51,714 bases of DNA, from positions 1 to 51,714 of the forward strand of contig QZKQ01000087.1 in the NCBI GenBank assembly GCA_003599535.1. Direction: 5' to 3'. This DNA comes from Candidatus Zixiibacteriota bacterium (lineage in GTDB: Bacteria > Electryoneota > B3-LCP). The notes under the pieces are model-generated. The model was not told where the DNA came from. It did no database searches and saw only the letters and a list, made by a program, of their open reading frames with translations. Shown one piece after another: positions 25,242 to 34,339 of this stretch (position 1 is its first letter; each line of letters starts with the position of its first letter). Position numbers and translations under genes: made by a program.

Positions 25242-25557
25242 GCAAAACGCCTCGCCTGAAGGGGGGGAGGCGCCGGATCGCGGGGGGGAGATTTTTTCTT
25301 CCCTCCTTGGTTTATTTGAGCCAGCGCCGGCGTCCCTGCCAGCAAGACAACCATTTTGTATGTCGGTAGGATCGGCATTTGTCCGTCTCCTGACGGATTC
25401 CTGCCGGTCAGCGGCGCCGGCGCCCCCGCTTGGGGCGCGGAGGTCTTCCGTCCCGGGCCGGCTCCGGGGAGGGGTCAAATAAGCGGAGAAATATCTTGTA
25501 AAAAGTTGAAGCCCGAAGTACATTAACCTGCAATCAAAGCGTAACTTCTTTACTCAT
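25242..25557. other. Intergenic region with GC-rich repeats, no gene seen
   Basis: Contains the second copy of the 18-bp repeat, a TCCGTC/GACGGA hairpin (25382-25397) and a GCGCCCC/GGGGCGC hairpin (25420-25438). No promoter of the usual type was found for the downstream lipoprotein gene. Confidence 0.55.
25323..25340. repeat. Interspersed 18-bp repeat, copy 2
   Basis: Identical to 3738-3755. Confidence 0.6.
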
Positions 25558-25566
25558 TTGGATGAT

Positions 25567-27033
25567 ATGGATACCGTCGGATCCGGTGGCAAGACGGCCC
25601 GAAATCGGGGAATAGCCGGGGGAAAAATCTCGCTCCGGCTGCTGCCCGGCCTGTTGCTCCTGGCCGGACTGCTCTCCGGTTGCGGAGAGTCCGGCACCTC
25701 CCCCACTCCGGGGGGCCTGACCCTGGAAGGCCGCGTGGCGTTGACCGGCGGGGGCAGTCCCGAGGGGGTGACGGTTCGCCTCTTCGCGGCGCCGGTGGAT
25801 GAGGCGCTGGTCCAGGTGGTGTCCGAATACCCCGCCGTGGGATTTTCACCCCTGGTCCCCATGCTCTTCAATCCCCTGGCCCAGGCGCCCCTGGCCACCG
25901 CCGTCCCTGCCGCCGGCGGGGCCTTCCGTTTCGAGGACCTGGGCGAGGGAACGTACGTCCTGGACGCCGTCCAGGAGGGCTACGGCTGCCCCGCTCCCCG
26001 CGCGGTAGTCCTGCCCGGCGACGAAAATCCCGATACCCTGTGGCTGGCGCCGGTCCTGGACGTCGGCGGCAATCTGGCCTCCGCCACCTGGCCCCAGCGC
26101 GGCGTCTACCGGGTCACCTCCGACCTGCTGGTTCTGCCCGGCGCCACCCTGACCATCCACCAGGATGTCCTGGTCCTGGTGAACGGGGATTATGATTTCA
26201 TCGTCAAGGGCGGACTGCAGGTGCAGGGTGCGGCCAGCCATCCGGTGCGTTTCCAGCCGTCGGCGGAGTTCTTCGCTTCCGGCGATACCTGGGCCGGCCT
26301 GCGCCTGGATCAACCCTCCTTCGCCTGCGCCCTGGAAGGGGCGCTGATTCGGGGCGCCGCCACGGCGCTGCGGGTCATTGACGGCCAGGCGGACGTGCGC
26401 GAATGCCTGTTCGACGCTCCCGCGGCGTTCGGCGTTTACTTCTCCGCCGGGGCCGAAGGCGCCTTGCGCCAGTGCGTCTGCCGCGACGGCGACCAGGGAT
26501 TCGTGGCCGATAACTGCGATCCCGCCCTCGAGCGCAACGCGGTGCTGCGCATGAGCGGCCCGGGATTGACCGTGAAGACCAATTCTCAGTCCCTGGTGTA
26601 CGGCAATGCCGTCCTGGACTGCAGCATCGGTCTGTGGTCGGACTGGAACACCGCGCCGCTGGTGCAGCGCAACCTGTTTTCAGGCGGCGACATCGGCCTG
26701 GACGCCCAGAACGGGTTCACCGCGGAAGTGAGCTACAACGAATTCCGCGGGCAGACGGAGAAGGCCATCTATCTGCACGTGCGCAACTGCTATCCCCAAA
26801 TCGAACATAACAATTTCCTGGATATGCCCACAACCATCCTGCACGTGAACGGCAGCAACAGCCAGCAGGCCGATACCGTCTACGCCCTCTACAATTACTG
26901 GGACGGTGAGGACGGCCTCGGGTTGCCGGGGCGCATCATTGACGGGCACGACATCGGTTCCCCCGACAATATCGTGGGGCCGGTGGAGTACATGCCTTTC
27001 CTGCAAAACCCCGAGGAGGTGGCCGGCCCATGA
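25567..27033 (+). CDS. Lipoprotein with right-handed beta-helix fold
   Basis: 488 aa from the ATG at 25567 (a TTG three codons earlier is possible). An N-terminal basic stretch and hydrophobic core end in the lipobox LLSGC with C39 as the lipidated residue. Residues ~50-140 look like a carboxypeptidase-regulatory-like beta sandwich (LTLEGRVALTGGGSPEGVTVRLF ... FRFEDLGEGTYVLDA, quoted in two parts). From ~175 to the end there are short repeated beta rungs typical of parallel beta-helix proteins (GAATALRVIDGQADVRECLF, NNFLDMPTTILHVNG). Such folds often bind or cleave polysaccharides. Its stop overlaps the next start by 4 bp (ATGA), so it is coupled to the phosphodiesterase and opens the polysaccharide cluster. 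No enzyme motif is evident; the role is inferred from fold and context. Confidence 0.78.
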   Translation: MDTVGSGGKTARNRGIAGGKISLRLLPGLLLLAGLLSGCGESGTSPTPGGLTLEGRVALTGGGSPEGVTVRLFAAPVDEALVQVVSEYPAVGFSPLVPMLFNPLAQAPLATAVPAAGGAFRFEDLGEGTYVLDAVQEGYGCPAPRAVVLPGDENPDTLWLAPVLDVGGNLASATWPQRGVYRVTSDLLVLPGATLTIHQDVLVLVNGDYDFIVKGGLQVQGAASHPVRFQPSAEFFASGDTWAGLRLDQPSFACALEGALIRGAATALRVIDGQADVRECLFDAPAAFGVYFSAGAEGALRQCVCRDGDQGFVADNCDPALERNAVLRMSGPGLTVKTNSQSLVYGNAVLDCSIGLWSDWNTAPLVQRNLFSGGDIGLDAQNGFTAEVSYNEFRGQTEKAIYLHVRNCYPQIEHNNFLDMPTTILHVNGSNSQQADTVYALYNYWDGEDGLGLPGRIIDGHDIGSPDNIVGPVEYMPFLQNPEEVAGP

Positions 27034-28673
27034 GTGATGACCGCCGCACCCTGATTTTCGGCTTGGACGGAGGCACCTGGGAGGTCCTGAATCCGTTGCT
27101 GGAGCAGGGGGTCATGCCCCGCCTGCAGCAATTGCGGGAACAGGGCGCCGGAGGCGTGCTGCAATCCGTCGTCCCGGTCAATTCCGCCGCCGCCTGGTCC
27201 TCCTTTCTGACCGGGCTGCCCCCGGAAGGCCACGGCGTCTACGACTTCTTCTCCTGGCGACCGGGAAGTTCCCGCCGGGCCACGGTCAACGCCTCCTGGC
27301 TGCCGCGCCCCACCATCTTCGACCTGATGCAGGATCGCGGGCCCCTGCTGGCCCTGAAGGTCCCCCTGACCTACCCGGCCTGGCCCATCAACGGAGCCAT
27401 GGTCTCCGGCCTGCCCACCCCTGACGAAGAGTCCGCCTTCACCCATCCCCGCGACCTGGCCGCCCGCCTGAATCCGCTGATTCGCCGGCACTCCGGCGGC
27501 CGCTCCTGGGAAGTGGCCGACGACGAGCGCCACGTCATCCTGGATCAAATGGAGGCGGCCCAGGAGAGCCTGGAGCGCATCACCGGGACCCTGCTGGAGC
27601 GGTACTCCGCCACCCGCGTGGCATGCGTGGTGGCCCGCGACGTGGACGAACTGCAGCATTTCTTCTGGGACGCCCTGGCGGGCAGCAATCCCCAGGCGGT
27701 CCGGGATTACCAGCCCCGGCTGCACGCTTACTTCCGCCGCCTGGACGATTACCTGGGCCGCTGGCTGGACTGGGCCGGTCCCACCGCCCGGGTTGTTCTC
27801 CTGTCGGACCACGGGTTCGGGCCGATCGAGGCCCTGTGGCATGTCAATGAATGGCTCCGGGCCAAAGGGTTCCTGCGCCTGCAAGCGGCAGTGGAAGACC
27901 GCCGCCAGGCTTCCGGACATCTGCCGCTCCCCCGCCGCCTCGAGTACGCCCTGGTCCGCCGCCTGCTGCGCGGCGTCAACGCGCTGGGAATAAAAGGAGA
28001 GGCGCTGCACCGCGCCCTGGAGCGGTTGAAGCTGCAGAGCCTGTCCAGCGCCGACCTGGGGGGCATCGACTGGAATTCCACCCTGGCCTACGCCGGCAAC
28101 GTGGGAGAAGAGTGGGTACCCATCTATATCAACCTGCAGGGCCGCGAACCGCAGGGCATCGTGGAACCGGAGCAGTACCACCGGGTGCGCGACGACCTCC
28201 GCCGCACCCTGCTGAAGAGCGCCCAGCCGCAGGTCAAGGCGGTGCATCGGGCCGAGGAGATCTTCCGCCTGGCCGATTCCCGCCTGGCCTCCGCCCCCGA
28301 CCTGCTGGTGGAGACTCCCGGCGGCGGGGTGCAGTCGGACTTCGTCCTGGGTTCACGGCTGGTGACCGAGCCGCCCTGCTACCGCAAAGCCTGCCACCGC
28401 CGCGCCGGCATGTTCCTGCTGCACGGCCCGGAAGTGGAACCGGCCCAGGGGGACGCCTCGCTGCTGGATATTCCCGCCACCATCCTGGCCTGGCTGGGCC
28501 TGCCCGTCCCGGACTACTTCGCCGGGCGGCCCCTGAACCAGTTCATCGCCGGATTGCCGGGAGAACGGACTCCCGGCCAGACGCCGCACACCGTCGCCGC
28601 CGAACGCGCGTTCCTCTCCCTGGACGAGGAGGACGGAGTGCGCCAGAAGTTAGAAAGCCTGGGGTATATGTAA
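27030..28673 (+). CDS. Alkaline-phosphatase-superfamily phosphodiesterase/nucleotide pyrophosphatase
   Basis: 547 aa, no signal peptide. It starts directly with the first metal-binding strand LIFGLDGGTWEVL, then the nucleophile region PVNSAAAWSSFLTGLPPEGHG(VYDFF), and later VLLSDHGFGP with the metal-binding Asp-His pair. It ends with DIPATILAWLGLPVPDYFAGRPL, a standard tail of this family. These enzymes hydrolyse phosphodiesters or transfer phospho-groups; in polysaccharide clusters their substrate may be a nucleotide sugar or a phospho-modified glycan. It overlaps the upstream lipoprotein gene by 4 bp and precedes the O-antigen ligase-like gene by 15 bp. Confidence 0.83.
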   Translation: MSDDRRTLIFGLDGGTWEVLNPLLEQGVMPRLQQLREQGAGGVLQSVVPVNSAAAWSSFLTGLPPEGHGVYDFFSWRPGSSRRATVNASWLPRPTIFDLMQDRGPLLALKVPLTYPAWPINGAMVSGLPTPDEESAFTHPRDLAARLNPLIRRHSGGRSWEVADDERHVILDQMEAAQESLERITGTLLERYSATRVACVVARDVDELQHFFWDALAGSNPQAVRDYQPRLHAYFRRLDDYLGRWLDWAGPTARVVLLSDHGFGPIEALWHVNEWLRAKGFLRLQAAVEDRRQASGHLPLPRRLEYALVRRLLRGVNALGIKGEALHRALERLKLQSLSSADLGGIDWNSTLAYAGNVGEEWVPIYINLQGREPQGIVEPEQYHRVRDDLRRTLLKSAQPQVKAVHRAEEIFRLADSRLASAPDLLVETPGGGVQSDFVLGSRLVTEPPCYRKACHRRAGMFLLHGPEVEPAQGDASLLDIPATILAWLGLPVPDYFAGRPLNQFIAGLPGERTPGQTPHTVAAERAFLSLDEEDGVRQKLESLGYM

Positions 28674-28688
28674 TAATTTCGGGTCTCC

Positions 28689-30161
28689 ATGCTATCCCGT
28701 GACCTCACTCTGCCGGCCCGCCGGCCCAAGGTGTACCTGCTGACGCTGCTTCTCGCCCTGACCTTCTTCAGCCTGATCTTCTACCTGCGCAACACTCTGG
28801 ACGACTTCTCGTTGCCCTTCATCTATGTGTTTATGGGCATCGTGCTGATCAGCTTCGTCAGTGGGCGCCTGGAGGCTTGCCTGCTGATCCTGCTGGTGCT
28901 CACCTCAACCATCTTCGAGTTGATGGAATTTCCCTCTCTGCCGATCATGATCGGCGATCTCTTCTTCTCCGACGTGTTGATCTTCCTGCTGCTGGCCGGC
29001 CGCCTGGTCAAGCGGGTCACCCAGGATGTGGTGGTGGTGCCGCGGGGCCTGGGGGTTCCCATCCTCGTCTTTCTGCTGGTCGGAATTTTCGCTTTCTTCT
29101 ATGCCGTGCTGGTGGAACACGCCCCCACCAACACGGCCGGGGTGGAGCTGCGTTCCCTGTTCCATTTCGTGCTCTTCTTCCTGGTCATCTACTATGTCCG
29201 CACCGACCGGCAGCTCCGCACCCTGGCGTTGGGCCTGGGGCTGGTCGCCTGCCTGGTGGCCGTCGCCCTGGCGGCGCAGTACATCCTGGGCAGCGACATC
29301 ACCATCGTTTCCGGGCGGGTGGAGCTCCTGTCCAACAGCCGGGGCCGGATGGGCGATGTCACCCGAATCCTGGTCCCAGGCTCCAGCGTTATCTTCTTCA
29401 CCCTGTGCAGCTTCATCAGCATGTACCTGCTGATGCGCCTGCGGCGGCGCCAGAGGTTGCTGCTGCTGGCCGGCATCTGCCTGCTGACCCTGGGGCTGAT
29501 CCTGACCTTCACCCGCATTTTCTGGGTCATGGCCCTGGCCGCCGTGGTCCTGCTGATGGTCCTGACCCGCCGCCGCGCCGTCATCTACCCCCGCGTGGTC
29601 CTGCTGCTGGCCGGCGCGGTGCTGGGCCTGGGCTTGATCCTCCAGGCCCGCGTGCTGAACCCCGCCGTCATCAAGGAAGCCATCGTCAGCCGTTCCGCCT
29701 CCATCCTGCGGGCGCCGGGCAATTTTCAGCACGACACCCTGTTCATGCGCTTCCTGGAATCCCGCTACGCCTGGGAGCGCATCAAAGAGAAGCCGCTCCT
29801 GGGCATCGGCCTGGGCAAGGCCTACCGCCCCCTGATTTTCGGCAAGGTGGAGTACGAGGACACCGTGGGCGGCACCTATCTGCACAACGGCTACCTGGCT
29901 ACCCAGTTGAAGATGGGCCTGCCCGGCACTTTGGCCTTCTTCTGGGTGATCTTCCGCTTCTTCCGGCGGGTGTTTAAACGGTGGAGGAAGATCCGCGAGC
30001 CGCTCTACCAGGCATTGGTGCTGGGCGTGGCCGCCAGCATCTTCGGCATGCTGCTGCACAGCCTGTTCGCCTCCCCCTTCCTGACCACCAGTTGGGTGGC
30101 GGTGGCGGCGGTGGGCATGGGCCTGGTGGAAAAAATCTACTCCTTCGAGGAGATCGCCTGA
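28689..30161 (+). CDS. O-antigen ligase/polymerase-like membrane protein (Wzy_C family)
   Basis: 490 aa with about 11-12 transmembrane helices. The long periplasmic loop near the C-terminus contains RYAWERIKEKPLLGIGLGKAY and GGTYLHNGYL, the usual pattern of Wzy/WaaL-family proteins (Arg, GIG(L/F)G, and His-Asn). These enzymes polymerise O units or transfer finished glycans from undecaprenyl diphosphate to lipid A core at the periplasmic face. Ligase versus polymerase cannot be decided. It lies 15 bp after the phosphodiesterase gene and 1 bp before the next glycosyltransferase. Confidence 0.85.
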   Translation: MLSRDLTLPARRPKVYLLTLLLALTFFSLIFYLRNTLDDFSLPFIYVFMGIVLISFVSGRLEACLLILLVLTSTIFELMEFPSLPIMIGDLFFSDVLIFLLLAGRLVKRVTQDVVVVPRGLGVPILVFLLVGIFAFFYAVLVEHAPTNTAGVELRSLFHFVLFFLVIYYVRTDRQLRTLALGLGLVACLVAVALAAQYILGSDITIVSGRVELLSNSRGRMGDVTRILVPGSSVIFFTLCSFISMYLLMRLRRRQRLLLLAGICLLTLGLILTFTRIFWVMALAAVVLLMVLTRRRAVIYPRVVLLLAGAVLGLGLILQARVLNPAVIKEAIVSRSASILRAPGNFQHDTLFMRFLESRYAWERIKEKPLLGIGLGKAYRPLIFGKVEYEDTVGGTYLHNGYLATQLKMGLPGTLAFFWVIFRFFRRVFKRWRKIREPLYQALVLGVAASIFGMLLHSLFASPFLTTSWVAVAAVGMGLVEKIYSFEEIA

Positions 30162-30162
30162 C

Positions 30163-31128
30163 ATGAACGCCGCCGTTCACATCGTCATCCCCGTGCACAA
30201 CGGGTTACAGCACACCCTGACCACGCTGCGGGCCCTGGCACCCCTGGTGACCGCGCCCTCCCGCATCCTGGTGGTGGACGACGGGTCCACCGACGGCACG
30301 GCCGAAGCCCTGCGCACCGAGTTCCCCGACGTCACCGTGCTGCCCGGCGACGGCAACCTGTGGTGGTCCGGGGGCATCAACCGGGGAGCCCGTTACGCCC
30401 TGGAGCACCAGGCCGACTACGTCCTGTTCCTGAACAATGATATCCTCCTGCACCCCGAATTCATAGAGGAACTGCTGATCGGCGCGGCGGAACATCCCGG
30501 CGCCCTGATCGCTTCCAAGATTCTTTTCGCCGATGAGCCCTGGCGGGTGTGGTCCCTGGGGGGGAAGGTGGACTTCCCGCGCGGCCGGCATTACATGCTG
30601 GCCTGCGGGCAGGTGGACGACGGCCGCTGGGAGGAACCGGTGGAGGTGGATTGGCTGCCCGGCATGAGCGTGCTGGTGCCGGTGGAGGTCTTCCGCCGCG
30701 GGCTGTGGGTGGACGAGAACCGCTTCCCCCAGTATTCCGGCGATTCCGACTTCACCATGCGGGTGCGCCAGGCCGGCTTCCCCCTGGTGGTCTGGCCCCA
30801 TTCCCGGGTGTACAACAAGGTGAGCAATTCCGGGCTGGACACGCAACTGCTGCTGGGCCTGGAGCCGATCACCCTGCGCTCCGTCCGGCGGACCCTGACC
30901 TCGATCAAATCGTCCAAGGCGTTCAGCACCTATGGCCGGTGGGTGGTGCGCCACGCCCCGGCCTGGTCCTGGCCCCTGATGCTGGGCCGCTTCTACGGCT
31001 TCTACTTTCTGAAGCTGATCCAGGTCAAGCTGAAGCTCCCGGGGCTAAATCGCCTCACCGTACCCCGCCGCGATGCCCGGGAAGATCGCCGGCGCACCCT
31101 GGAGACGGTGGCTCCCAACCGGCGTTGA
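30163..31128 (+). CDS. Glycosyltransferase family 2 (rhamnosyltransferase-like)
   Basis: 321 aa. GT-A fold: IVIPVHNGLQHTLTTLRAL at the N-terminus, VVDDGSTDGTAEAL for nucleotide binding, LWWSGGINRGARYAL, and LFLNNDILLHPEF with NND taking the DXD metal-binding place. A later ED-like region is followed by a basic amphipathic C-terminus (SWPLMLGRFYGFYFLKLIQVK) that may touch the membrane. It would add one sugar of the repeat unit on the cytoplasmic side. Last gene before an internal promoter (31153-31180). Confidence 0.88.
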   Translation: MNAAVHIVIPVHNGLQHTLTTLRALAPLVTAPSRILVVDDGSTDGTAEALRTEFPDVTVLPGDGNLWWSGGINRGARYALEHQADYVLFLNNDILLHPEFIEELLIGAAEHPGALIASKILFADEPWRVWSLGGKVDFPRGRHYMLACGQVDDGRWEEPVEVDWLPGMSVLVPVEVFRRGLWVDENRFPQYSGDSDFTMRVRQAGFPLVVWPHSRVYNKVSNSGLDTQLLLGLEPITLRSVRRTLTSIKSSKAFSTYGRWVVRHAPAWSWPLMLGRFYGFYFLKLIQVKLKLPGLNRLTVPRRDAREDRRRTLETVAPNRR

Positions 31129-31152
31129 AGCGAAGTAGAGCCTTGAAAACGC

Positions 31153-31180
31153 TTGGATTTGGAAAAAAAAATATTATATT
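31153..31180 (+). promoter_or_regulatory. Internal promoter of the polysaccharide cluster
   Basis: TTGGAT (31153-31158), 16-bp A-rich spacer, TATATT (31175-31180), in the only AT-rich gap of the cluster. It may divide the cluster into two transcription units. Confidence 0.6.
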
Positions 31181-31236
31181 AAATGATGGAGCTTCCGGTT
31201 TCGGAGTCCTCCTCCGGGCCGGGTGACGGATCATCC

Positions 31237-33117
31237 ATGCGTATCCTGTTTTACTCCAACTGGTACGTCAAGCAGACTGTCCCCCTGGCCAACGCCCTGG
31301 CGGCCGGCCACGAGGTGGCGGTGATCTTCCCCCACGTGGAAGCGGATTCCAGCTCCAGCGACGGCTGTGTGGGCCACCGGGTGCTGCGCCGGCTGCTGGA
31401 GGCCCGCGTCCGCCTGTCCACGCTGCCGCACATGCAGAGCCTGGATCCCCTGGGCCTGGTCACCGTCCTGAAGGTCCGCCGCTTCCTCCGGCGCTGGAAG
31501 CCGGAAGTGGTCCATTTCAACGAATCCTACGATTTCCGCTGTCTGCTGCTGATGGCGCTGTGCCCCGGGCCCCGTTTCGTGACCACGGTGCACGACCCGC
31601 TCCCCCACGCCGGGGAGAAGATCTCCCTGCACCGGTTCAAGCACTGGGTGCGGGACCAGATCCGCCGGCGCAGCCACGGATTGGTCGTTTACGGCGAAAA
31701 CCTGCGGGCGGTGCTGGCGGAATATTCGGGTCTCCCCGAAGCGCGCATCCACGCGGTGCCCCACGGGGAGTTCCGCTACTACGCCGCGTTCGACGGCGCC
31801 GCGCCGCCGGAGCAGCCCGAGGGCGAGCCGCGGGTGCTGTTCTTCGGCCGCTGGGAAGAATACAAGGGTCTGGATGTCCTGATTGACGCCGAGCCGATGA
31901 TCACCGCCCGGGTCCCTCAAGCCCGCATCGTGCTGGCCGGCGAAGGCCGCCTGACACTGGATCAACTGCGCCCCCGCATGGCGCACCCGGACCGCTTCGA
32001 GATCCGCAACCACGCCATCCCCGACGAGCAGGTTCCGGCGCTCTTTCTCAGTTCTGACGTGGTGGTGCTGCCCTACCGCGAGGCCAACCAGTCCGGCCCG
32101 CTGCACATCGCCGGGACCTTCGCCCGACCCGCTGTGGTCACCCGCGTGGGGGCCATGCCGGAAGTGGTGCGCGACGGCGAAACCGGGCTGCTGGTGCCGC
32201 CCGACGACCCCGGCGCCCTGGCCGAGGCCGTCTGCCGTTTGCTGGAAAACCCCGCCGAGGCCCGCCGCATGGGCCAAGCCGCCCAGGAGCACCTGGCCGC
32301 CAGCGAATCCATGGAGGCCACGGCCGCCGCCCTGGTGGAGGTCTACCAGAAGGTGACGTCCGGCCCCCGCCGCCGCGGAGGCCTCATCCTCTCCCTGCTC
32401 CAGGTCCTGGTCAAAAAGGTCAAGCGCGATCCCCGTTACGCCCTGGACGAGTCGCTGACCACCGGCGACGTTGCGGCCATGCTGGCCAAACTGACCCTGG
32501 GCTTCCTGCGGGGCCTGTGGCACCGGCCCTTCCTGGCCGGCGCTTCCGGGCTCTGCTTCGTGGGCAGCCGGGCCAAGCTGCGCAACCGGGGGCACATCAC
32601 TGTGGGCCGCAACTTCGTGGCCGAGGACGGCTGCGAGATCCAGGGCCTGGCCCGCCGGGGGCTGCGCTTCGGCGACAACGTCACCGTCGGCGCCCTGTCC
32701 ATGATCCGCCCTTCGGGCTACTACGGGCGCGAGATCGGCGAGGGCCTGGTCGTGGGCGACCGCTCCAACATCGGACCCTACTGCTACCTGGGCGCTTCCG
32801 GGGGCATCACCATCGGCAACGACGTGATGATGGGCCCGCGGGTGTCGCTGTTCGCGGAAAACCACAACTTCGCCCGCACCGACATTCCCATGCGTGACCA
32901 GGGGGTCACCCGCCTGGCGATCGTGGTGGAGGACGACTGCTGGCTGGCTTCCGGCTCGGTCATCCTGGCGGGCGTCACCATCGGCCGGGGCTCGATCATC
33001 GCCGCCGGCGCCGTGGTGACCAGGGACATTCCTCCCTGGTCCATCGCCGTGGGCAATCCCGCCCGCGTCCTCCGGTCGCGAATCAAGACGCCCGAAACCG
33101 TCGCGGAGAACTCATGA
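31237..33117 (+). CDS. Fusion of GT4 glycosyltransferase and hexapeptide-repeat acyltransferase
   Basis: 626 aa from MRILFYSNWYVKQ; an earlier in-frame ATG (31183) gives 18 extra residues with no family match. Residues ~1-385 are a GT-B glycosyltransferase of family 4 (VLFFGRWEEYKGLDVLID, LAGEGRLTL, and VVLPYREANQSGPLHIAGTF with the donor-binding Glu region). Residues ~385-430 are a linker. Residues ~430-615 form a left-handed beta-helix acyltransferase with hexapeptide turns (ITVGRNFVAEDGCEI, VGDRSNIGPYCYLGASGG, ITIGNDVMMGPRVSLFAENHNF, VIGRG-type) and the catalytic His in ENHNF. One polypeptide could add a sugar and acetylate it. Followed with a 4-bp overlap by the next GT4 gene. Confidence 0.88.
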   Translation: MRILFYSNWYVKQTVPLANALAAGHEVAVIFPHVEADSSSSDGCVGHRVLRRLLEARVRLSTLPHMQSLDPLGLVTVLKVRRFLRRWKPEVVHFNESYDFRCLLLMALCPGPRFVTTVHDPLPHAGEKISLHRFKHWVRDQIRRRSHGLVVYGENLRAVLAEYSGLPEARIHAVPHGEFRYYAAFDGAAPPEQPEGEPRVLFFGRWEEYKGLDVLIDAEPMITARVPQARIVLAGEGRLTLDQLRPRMAHPDRFEIRNHAIPDEQVPALFLSSDVVVLPYREANQSGPLHIAGTFARPAVVTRVGAMPEVVRDGETGLLVPPDDPGALAEAVCRLLENPAEARRMGQAAQEHLAASESMEATAAALVEVYQKVTSGPRRRGGLILSLLQVLVKKVKRDPRYALDESLTTGDVAAMLAKLTLGFLRGLWHRPFLAGASGLCFVGSRAKLRNRGHITVGRNFVAEDGCEIQGLARRGLRFGDNVTVGALSMIRPSGYYGREIGEGLVVGDRSNIGPYCYLGASGGITIGNDVMMGPRVSLFAENHNFARTDIPMRDQGVTRLAIVVEDDCWLASGSVILAGVTIGRGSIIAAGAVVTRDIPPWSIAVGNPARVLRSRIKTPETVAENS

Positions 33118-34316
33118 AGCCTGCTGTCCTCTTCGTCCACTCCAACGCCGAGCTGTACGGCTCCGATTATATCTTACTGCTGGTGGTGCAGGCCCTGAAG
33201 GACGACGTCCGGCCCCTGGTGGCCCTGCCTGCGGAAGGCCCCCTGGCGGAACGGCTGCGGGAGGCGGGCGCGGAGGTGGTGCTGACCCGGGAGAGCATCC
33301 TGCGGCGGGTCAACTTCCGGCCGGCCCGGCTGCCCGGCTTCATCCTGAACGTGCTGCGGGACGCCCGCGCCCTGAAGAAGCTGATCCGCAAAGAGGACGT
33401 GCGCCTGGTCTATTCCAACACCAGCGCGGTGATCACCGGGGCTCTGGCCGCGCGCCGCTGCCGCCGGCCTCATCTTTATCACGTGCACGAAATTATCCAG
33501 AACCCTCCCTGGCTGGCCCGCCGCATCGCCCGCCAGGTGTTGGGCGGGTCCACGGAAGTGATCGCCGTGTCCGAGGCGGTGCGGGAACAGCTCCTGCGCT
33601 ACGCCCAGGCCGGAGACGCGCCCGTGCGGGTCATTCACAACGGCATTGACCCTTCCCGCTTCGACGGCGGGGAGGATGTGCAGGCGGTGCGCCGCGAGCT
33701 GGGCGCCGGCCCGGAGAACATCCTTTTCGGCGTCATCGGGCGCATCCACCCCTGGAAAGGGCAGCAGTACTTCGTGGAAGCGGCCCGCCTGGTGGCCGAC
33801 GTCTGCCCCCGGGCCCGTTTCGCCGTGGTGGGCGGTACTTTCCCGGGCTACGAGCGCCTGGTCGGGGAGCTGCAGGCCCAGGTCCGCAAGCTGGACCTGG
33901 CGGGACGGGTGAAAATCCTGCCCCACCGGGACGACGTTCCCCGGCTGATGCGGGCGCTGGACGTGTTCGTGCTGCCCTCCACCCTGCCGGACCCGCTGCC
34001 CACGGTAGTGCTGGAGGCCATGGCCGCCGCCCGCCCGGTGGTGGCCACGGCCCACGGCGGCGCCCTGGAGATGGTGCTGCACGGCGAGACCGGGCTGCTG
34101 GCGCCGCCCCATGAGGCTTCCGGCTTCTCCCAGGCCCTCCTGGAGATGACCGAAGACGCCAACCTGCGCCACCAGATGGGGATGGCCGGGCGCCGGCGCC
34201 TGGAAGAGTACTTTCACCTCGACCGGTTCATCGCGGACCTCCGAGAGTGCGTGGCGGGGCATCTGCCCCAGACGGAGAGAATCCCCTTGCCAATCCCTGA
34301 AATACAGAATTCGTAA
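33114..34316 (+). CDS. Glycosyltransferase family 4
   Basis: 400 aa. GT-B fold with N-terminal VLFVHSNAELYGSDYILLL, the hinge VIHNGIDPSRF, nucleotide-sugar-binding FGVIGRIHPWKGQQYFVEA and the C-terminal VFVLPSTLPDPLPTVVLEAMAAARPVV (split by the EX7E-type Glu pair). The cytoplasmic enzyme likely extends the polyprenyl-linked repeat unit. Coupled by an ATGA overlap to the upstream fusion gene. Confidence 0.9.
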   Translation: MKPAVLFVHSNAELYGSDYILLLVVQALKDDVRPLVALPAEGPLAERLREAGAEVVLTRESILRRVNFRPARLPGFILNVLRDARALKKLIRKEDVRLVYSNTSAVITGALAARRCRRPHLYHVHEIIQNPPWLARRIARQVLGGSTEVIAVSEAVREQLLRYAQAGDAPVRVIHNGIDPSRFDGGEDVQAVRRELGAGPENILFGVIGRIHPWKGQQYFVEAARLVADVCPRARFAVVGGTFPGYERLVGELQAQVRKLDLAGRVKILPHRDDVPRLMRALDVFVLPSTLPDPLPTVVLEAMAAARPVVATAHGGALEMVLHGETGLLAPPHEASGFSQALLEMTEDANLRHQMGMAGRRRLEEYFHLDRFIADLRECVAGHLPQTERIPLPIPEIQNS

Positions 34317-34339
34317 TACTTTATGGTTAAAATGAGCCT

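Noticed and set aside
28905..30164. 419-codon minus-strand open frame rich in Gln, Asp and His
   Set aside because: Shadow of the O-antigen ligase-like gene; composition reflects the reverse complement of Leu codons.
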